50,872 nt of DNA, taken from Candidatus Ozemobacteraceae bacterium (GTDB lineage Bacteria; Muiribacteriota; Ozemobacteria; Ozemobacterales; Ozemobacteraceae). Positions 47,659-50,872 of the stretch are shown in pieces. The DNA lies in NCBI GenBank assembly GCA_035373905.1, contig DAOSOK010000036.1, forward strand, positions 1-50,872. The letters are read 5' to 3'. The translations under genes were made by a program, and so were the position numbers. The notes below the pieces were generated by a model. It did not search any database. It was not told the DNA's origin and saw only the letters and a list, made by a program, of their open reading frames with translations. Numbering within the stretch: position 1 is the stretch's first letter; every line of letters starts with the position of its first letter.

Positions 47659-48624
47659 ATGAACGCCATGGGAAAAACGGGGTTCGAGTATCTGCGGCTT
47701 TCGGTCACCGATCGCTGCAACCTCCGCTGCGTCTACTGCATGCCGCCGGAGGGCATTCCGAAACTCGACCACGAGCAGATTCTGCGATACGAGGAGATGC
47801 TCGCGATCGTTCGCGCGTGCGTTTCCGAAGGCGTCCACCGCGTCCGCATCACCGGCGGCGAACCCCTCGTCCGCAAGGGCCTGTGCGGCTTCATCGAGTC
47901 GCTTGCCCGCATCGCGGGCATCGACGACATCAGCCTCACGACGAACGGCATCCTTCTCGCCGATTTCGCCCGCGACCTGCGCTCGTCGGGCGTTGCGCGC
48001 GTGAACATCAGCCTCGACTCCCTCCGGGCCGATCGGTATGCGACCATCACCCGGGGCGGCGACGTCGATCGCGTCATGGCCGGCATCGAAGCGGCGATCG
48101 CAGCCGGACTCGCTCCCGTCAAGATCAACACGGTGATGATTCCGGGTCAGAATGACGACGAAATCGAAGCCTTCGGGAAACTCGCCTGTCGCCTTCCGGT
48201 GCACGTCCGGTTCATCGAGCGCATGCCCTTCGCCGCCGGCGACATTGATACTGTACCATATATATCACAGGATACGATCGTCGATCGGCTTGTCAGGGCT
48301 GGTCTCACCCTCGATCCGGCGGAGCAGAATCTCGGGGGCGGCCCGTCCGAAAACTACAGCATACGCGGGGAAGCGGGGCACATCGGCTTCATCAGTTCCC
48401 GAAGCCATCCGTTCTGCTCCCGGTGCACCCGGCTCAGGCTGACCGTCAGCGGAAAACTGCTTCCCTGTCTCGACTCGAACGACGGGATCGATGTCCGCGG
48501 CCTCGACCACGCATCGATCGTTCGTGTCATACGCGATCTCTCGGCCCGCAAGCATGCGCGGCACAAGTCATGCGCGCAGTTTCTCGGCGCGCGCTGCGTT
48601 TCCCTGTCGGATATCGGCGGGTGA
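47659..48624 (+). CDS. moaA: GTP 3',8-cyclase, radical SAM
   Basis: 321 residues, the normal length. MoaA starts molybdenum cofactor synthesis by cyclising GTP. The radical-SAM cluster motif is DRCNLRCVYCMP (Cys20, Cys24, Cys27), followed by ITGGEPL (SAM binding) and SLDSL. The C-terminal second cluster is in FCSRCTRLRLTVSGKLLPCL (about 250-269; three Cys, given in full for 20 residues), and the protein ends in Gly-Gly, which is essential in MoaA. There is no Shine-Dalgarno; the promoter lies so close that translation may begin without a leader. No other cofactor genes nearby. An eight-codon A/T-ending island lies at 48244-48267. Confidence 0.95.
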   Translation: MNAMGKTGFEYLRLSVTDRCNLRCVYCMPPEGIPKLDHEQILRYEEMLAIVRACVSEGVHRVRITGGEPLVRKGLCGFIESLARIAGIDDISLTTNGILLADFARDLRSSGVARVNISLDSLRADRYATITRGGDVDRVMAGIEAAIAAGLAPVKINTVMIPGQNDDEIEAFGKLACRLPVHVRFIERMPFAAGDIDTVPYISQDTIVDRLVRAGLTLDPAEQNLGGGPSENYSIRGEAGHIGFISSRSHPFCSRCTRLRLTVSGKLLPCLDSNDGIDVRGLDHASIVRVIRDLSARKHARHKSCAQFLGARCVSLSDIGG

Positions 48625-48645
48625 TCCCTTCAGGAGGTTCATCGG

Positions 48646-49602
48646 ATGACTACCAGGCGGAATTCGGGATACACGATCGGCATCGATCTCGGCGGCACGA
48701 AAATCGCCGCGGGACTCTGTAAGAAGGGCGACATCATCAGGCAGTTCATCGTGCCCACCCACCCGGAGCGCGGAAGCGATGCCGTTCTCGAGACCATCGT
48801 CGATGCGGCCCGAAAGGCCATCGGCGACACGGATGTCTCCGAAATCGCCGGCGCCGGCATCGGCGCGGCAGGCCAGATCAACCCGAAAACCGGCGCCGTC
48901 AACTACGCTCCGAACCTGAACTGGAGGAACATCCCGCTCGGCGAGTTCGTTTCCAGCGCTCTCGGCCTGCCCGTGCGGGTGACCAACGACGTGCGCGCCG
49001 CCACGCTCGCCGAATGGCAGTACGGCGCCGGAAAGGGCCTCGACAACTTCGTGAACATCTTCGTCGGGACGGGGATCGGCTCCGGCATGGTGCTCAACGG
49101 AAAACTCGCCGAGGGAACGACCAACTCGGCCGGCGAGATCGGCCACATCTGCCTCGACCCCGACGGCCCGGTCTGCGGCTGCGGCAAGAAAGGGTGTTTC
49201 GAGGCGTTTTCCTCGGGCAAGGGCCTCGAGAACCACGTCAAAGCCGCGTTTCCCTCGCTGAAGAACGGTCCCCTGATCGAGCTGACCGAAGGCAACCCCG
49301 ACAGGATCACCGGCAGGATCATCGGCCAGGCGGCGAAGGCGGGCGACAAGACCGCCCTTCTGGCGCTGAAAAAGGTCGGCAGGTATCTCGGACTGGCCAT
49401 CGCAAACGTTCACACCCTCCTGAATCCAGAAGTCGTACTGCTGGGCGGGGGCGTCATGGCGCTGCGAGAATACTTCATGGACGAGCTGAAAGCGACGCTC
49501 CACCGGCATGTGCTGCCGATGGCGGACCGCGGCGACAAGCTTCTCCGCGACGCGAAATTCGAGACCGACGCCGTCCTGATCGGCGCATCCGCACTATTCT
49601 GA
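48646..49602 (+). CDS. ROK family sugar kinase (glucokinase-like)
   Basis: 318 residues. ATP-binding IGIDLGGTKIAAG (11-23), catalytic Asp in TNDVRAATLAE (Asp115), the GTGIGSGMV loop, EIGH (164-167) and the ROK zinc site CGCGKKGCFEAF (177-188). Likely phosphorylates glucose with ATP, though ROK kinases vary in sugar. TTCAGGAGG lies about 11 bases before the ATG. It follows moaA by 21 bases and precedes the phosphohexomutase-like gene by three, which suggests a shared role in sugar phosphate handling for the latter two. Confidence 0.9.
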   Translation: MTTRRNSGYTIGIDLGGTKIAAGLCKKGDIIRQFIVPTHPERGSDAVLETIVDAARKAIGDTDVSEIAGAGIGAAGQINPKTGAVNYAPNLNWRNIPLGEFVSSALGLPVRVTNDVRAATLAEWQYGAGKGLDNFVNIFVGTGIGSGMVLNGKLAEGTTNSAGEIGHICLDPDGPVCGCGKKGCFEAFSSGKGLENHVKAAFPSLKNGPLIELTEGNPDRITGRIIGQAAKAGDKTALLALKKVGRYLGLAIANVHTLLNPEVVLLGGGVMALREYFMDELKATLHRHVLPMADRGDKLLRDAKFETDAVLIGASALF

Positions 49603-49605
49603 CCG

Positions 49606-50535
49606 ATGAAACCCCTGAAACCCGCCGTGTTCCGCGAGGGCGATCTTCGCCCGGGCGGTTGGGCCGAACGTGAATCGACCAGCCAGCTCTGGCGCCATCT
49701 CCTGGATGTCGGAAGCCGTTTTCCATCCCTGACGATCGGCTGGGAGGCCCGTCCGGGGCTCGCGGACATCGTCGAACGGCTCGCGGAGATGCTGACGCAC
49801 GCGGGACTCAACGTGTTCCTCGCGACCGGGCCCGTCCCCGTCGCGGCGCTTTCCCAGGCTCTCGGGCAGCGGATGCAGCCGCTCGGCCTGTACATCAGCG
49901 AAATCCCCGGCGGCGACTTCTCCGCGCTCGCGCTCACCACGCACGGCGGACCGGTTCTCGAAACCGACGTTCGCGAAGGCATCATCGCCAGGGTCGACCG
50001 GGTCGGCGTCATGGGGACGACGGACTTCCTCGAACCCTACGTGAAACGAATGGGTCAGTTGCTCGACCCGATGATCGAGAACCGGGTCAGGCTCTCGTCG
50101 CTTTCATCGCCATTCGACCAGCTTCACAAACGGATGCAGCCGCATGCCGAGTTCAGGCCGCTGTTCGAATACGCGGAAACGGGCCCCAAAGCCGTGATAT
50201 CCCCCGACGGCCAGGGCGTCACCGTCCACGATGCCTCCGGGAAACCGATCCCAACCCGCCGGCTCGTCGAAACACTCGGCGCCTATCTCACCCGGCTCAG
50301 AGGCGCCGCGGGGACCCTCGTCGGGCCCCGAGGAACGGCCGAGATCGCCGCGGGAATCTCGGAGTTTTCCGAGATCGAGGGCGACGCCCTGGACATGAGC
50401 TCCCAGGCCGGCTACGTCGACCTGCTCCTCGGCTGGTGGGAAAACGGCATCATCGCCCACCAGGGCCACGCCCCCTTCGGCGACGCATACCTGACGTTAT
50501 TATATCTCCTCGAAGCCTGGAACGCCGAATCGTGA
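49606..50535 (+). CDS. Degenerate phosphohexomutase-like protein
   Basis: 309 residues, much shorter than the 450-550 of active mutases. A domain-I-like pattern is seen: LTIGWEARPG where mutases have GxDxR, then GLNVFLATGPVPVAALS, then GLYISEIPGGDFSAL where the catalytic TASHNP loop should be. A later SPDGQGVTVHDASGKPIPTRRL resembles the metal/sugar-binding DPDGDR region with the Asp cluster altered. The phosphoserine loop is lost, so ordinary catalysis is unlikely. It starts three bases after the ROK kinase gene. It may be a regulator or a binding protein for a sugar phosphate. Family call is by weak pattern only. Confidence 0.6.
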   Translation: MKPLKPAVFREGDLRPGGWAERESTSQLWRHLLDVGSRFPSLTIGWEARPGLADIVERLAEMLTHAGLNVFLATGPVPVAALSQALGQRMQPLGLYISEIPGGDFSALALTTHGGPVLETDVREGIIARVDRVGVMGTTDFLEPYVKRMGQLLDPMIENRVRLSSLSSPFDQLHKRMQPHAEFRPLFEYAETGPKAVISPDGQGVTVHDASGKPIPTRRLVETLGAYLTRLRGAAGTLVGPRGTAEIAAGISEFSEIEGDALDMSSQAGYVDLLLGWWENGIIAHQGHAPFGDAYLTLLYLLEAWNAES

Positions 50536-50596
50536 AGAGTGACATTCCCCGACGTTCATCTGGATGTAGTTATTGATGTAAAGAGAGGATTATTAT

Positions 50597-50869
50597 ATGA
50601 GGAAACGCGGCGTAAGCGTATTGTTTCTAGTGATGGTTATATCTGCATTGTGTTCGGCCAGCGAATGGAAGAACGTTGACAATCTCGGGATGACGGCGTT
50701 GGAAGTGGCCATCAGAGAGGGCAACACGGCCGACTTTGATGCATTCGTGACACAAGGCATAGATCCCAATTTTCATGGGAAGGCCAATTTTCCTGTTTTT
50801 TCCTGGGCAGTCATGTTCCCGGCATTTCCGGGGTTTCATGTACACTCTGCGGGATTTTTCATGTGGTAG
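50597..50869 (+). CDS. Small secreted protein with one ankyrin-like repeat
   Basis: 90 residues. Signal peptide (MRKRGVSVLFLVMVISALCSA). One ankyrin-like repeat NLGMTALEVAIREGNTADFDAF followed by VTQGIDPNFHG. The last 27 residues (from about 64, ANFPVFSWAVMFPAF onwards) no longer look like ankyrin, so the frame may be broken there by a frameshift or the gene ends early. The region is more AT-rich than its neighbours, hinting at a different origin. GAGG lies nine bases before the ATG. The stop lies three bases from the window edge, so any broken continuation cannot be seen. Confidence 0.55.
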   Translation: MRKRGVSVLFLVMVISALCSASEWKNVDNLGMTALEVAIREGNTADFDAFVTQGIDPNFHGKANFPVFSWAVMFPAFPGFHVHSAGFFMW

Positions 50870-50872
50870 AGG

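Noticed and set aside
1..50872. tRNA, rRNA or known riboswitch genes
   Set aside because: I looked for T-loop-like GGTTCGAATC patterns and conserved riboswitch cores in the intergenic gaps and found none convincing.

Overview
The window is about 51 kb of GC-rich, densely coding bacterial DNA with 49 protein genes called and no RNA gene, CRISPR array or prophage seen. The envelope looks Gram-negative: a GT39/GT2/LpxB-N-terminal-domain glycolipid cassette, a type IV pilus/type II secretion assembly operon, and many signal peptides. The combination of DUF2225, zinc-ribbon/pilin chimeras, a pilus operon without a secretin and many SH3b proteins fits a poorly cultured lineage. Riflebacteria/Ozemobacteria is my guess, at low confidence; I cannot place it from sequence alone.

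Layout. 1-7 kb: a small zinc-ribbon membrane protein, a PrsW protease, a DUF4143-type ATPase, uvrC, a DUF2993 protein and trmH. This block is bracketed by two inverted, TA-flanked, 145-bp elements. 7-11 kb: a small secreted protein, a TIGR00300 (ornithine cyclodeaminase/arginine dihydrolase-related) enzyme, signal peptidase I with Cys in place of the catalytic Ser, DUF2225 and a metallophosphoesterase. 11-18 kb: an eight-gene pilus/secretion operon (GspF, GspE, PilM, PilN, PilO, a membrane protein and two pseudopilins) with mostly 4-nt start/stop overlaps. 18-22 kb: a secreted protein behind a sigma-54-type promoter, then two M23 peptidases with a secreted beta-propeller between them. 22-27 kb: two bacterial dynamin-like GTPases in one operon. 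27-36 kb: an RDD / HEAT-membrane / DUF4129 / DUF4350 / MoxR / DUF58 operon, met tail-to-tail by a DUF95 (SpoIIM-like) gene that follows two zinc-ribbon/pilin-like genes. 36-38 kb: three small secreted proteins, one a 2H phosphoesterase and one behind a second sigma-54-type promoter. 38-45 kb: a minus-strand glycolipid and membrane operon ending in a GH13 enzyme. 45-48 kb: an SH3b-NlpC/P60 protein translationally coupled to a second beta-propeller. 48-51 kb: moaA, a ROK kinase, a degenerate phosphohexomutase-like protein and a short ankyrin-like secreted protein.

How it fits together. Most of the window serves the cell envelope: pilus assembly, peptidoglycan hydrolases paired with propellers, membrane-remodelling GTPases, a MoxR/DUF58 chaperone-like module and lipid-linked sugar transfer. 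The strongest candidates for something undescribed are: the 'wall peptidase plus secreted propeller' gene pair, which occurs twice; the zinc-ribbon/pilin chimeras coupled to DUF95; the dynamin pair; the Cys-type signal peptidase; and recurrent islands of A/T-ending codons built around ATATA in otherwise GC-rich genes.
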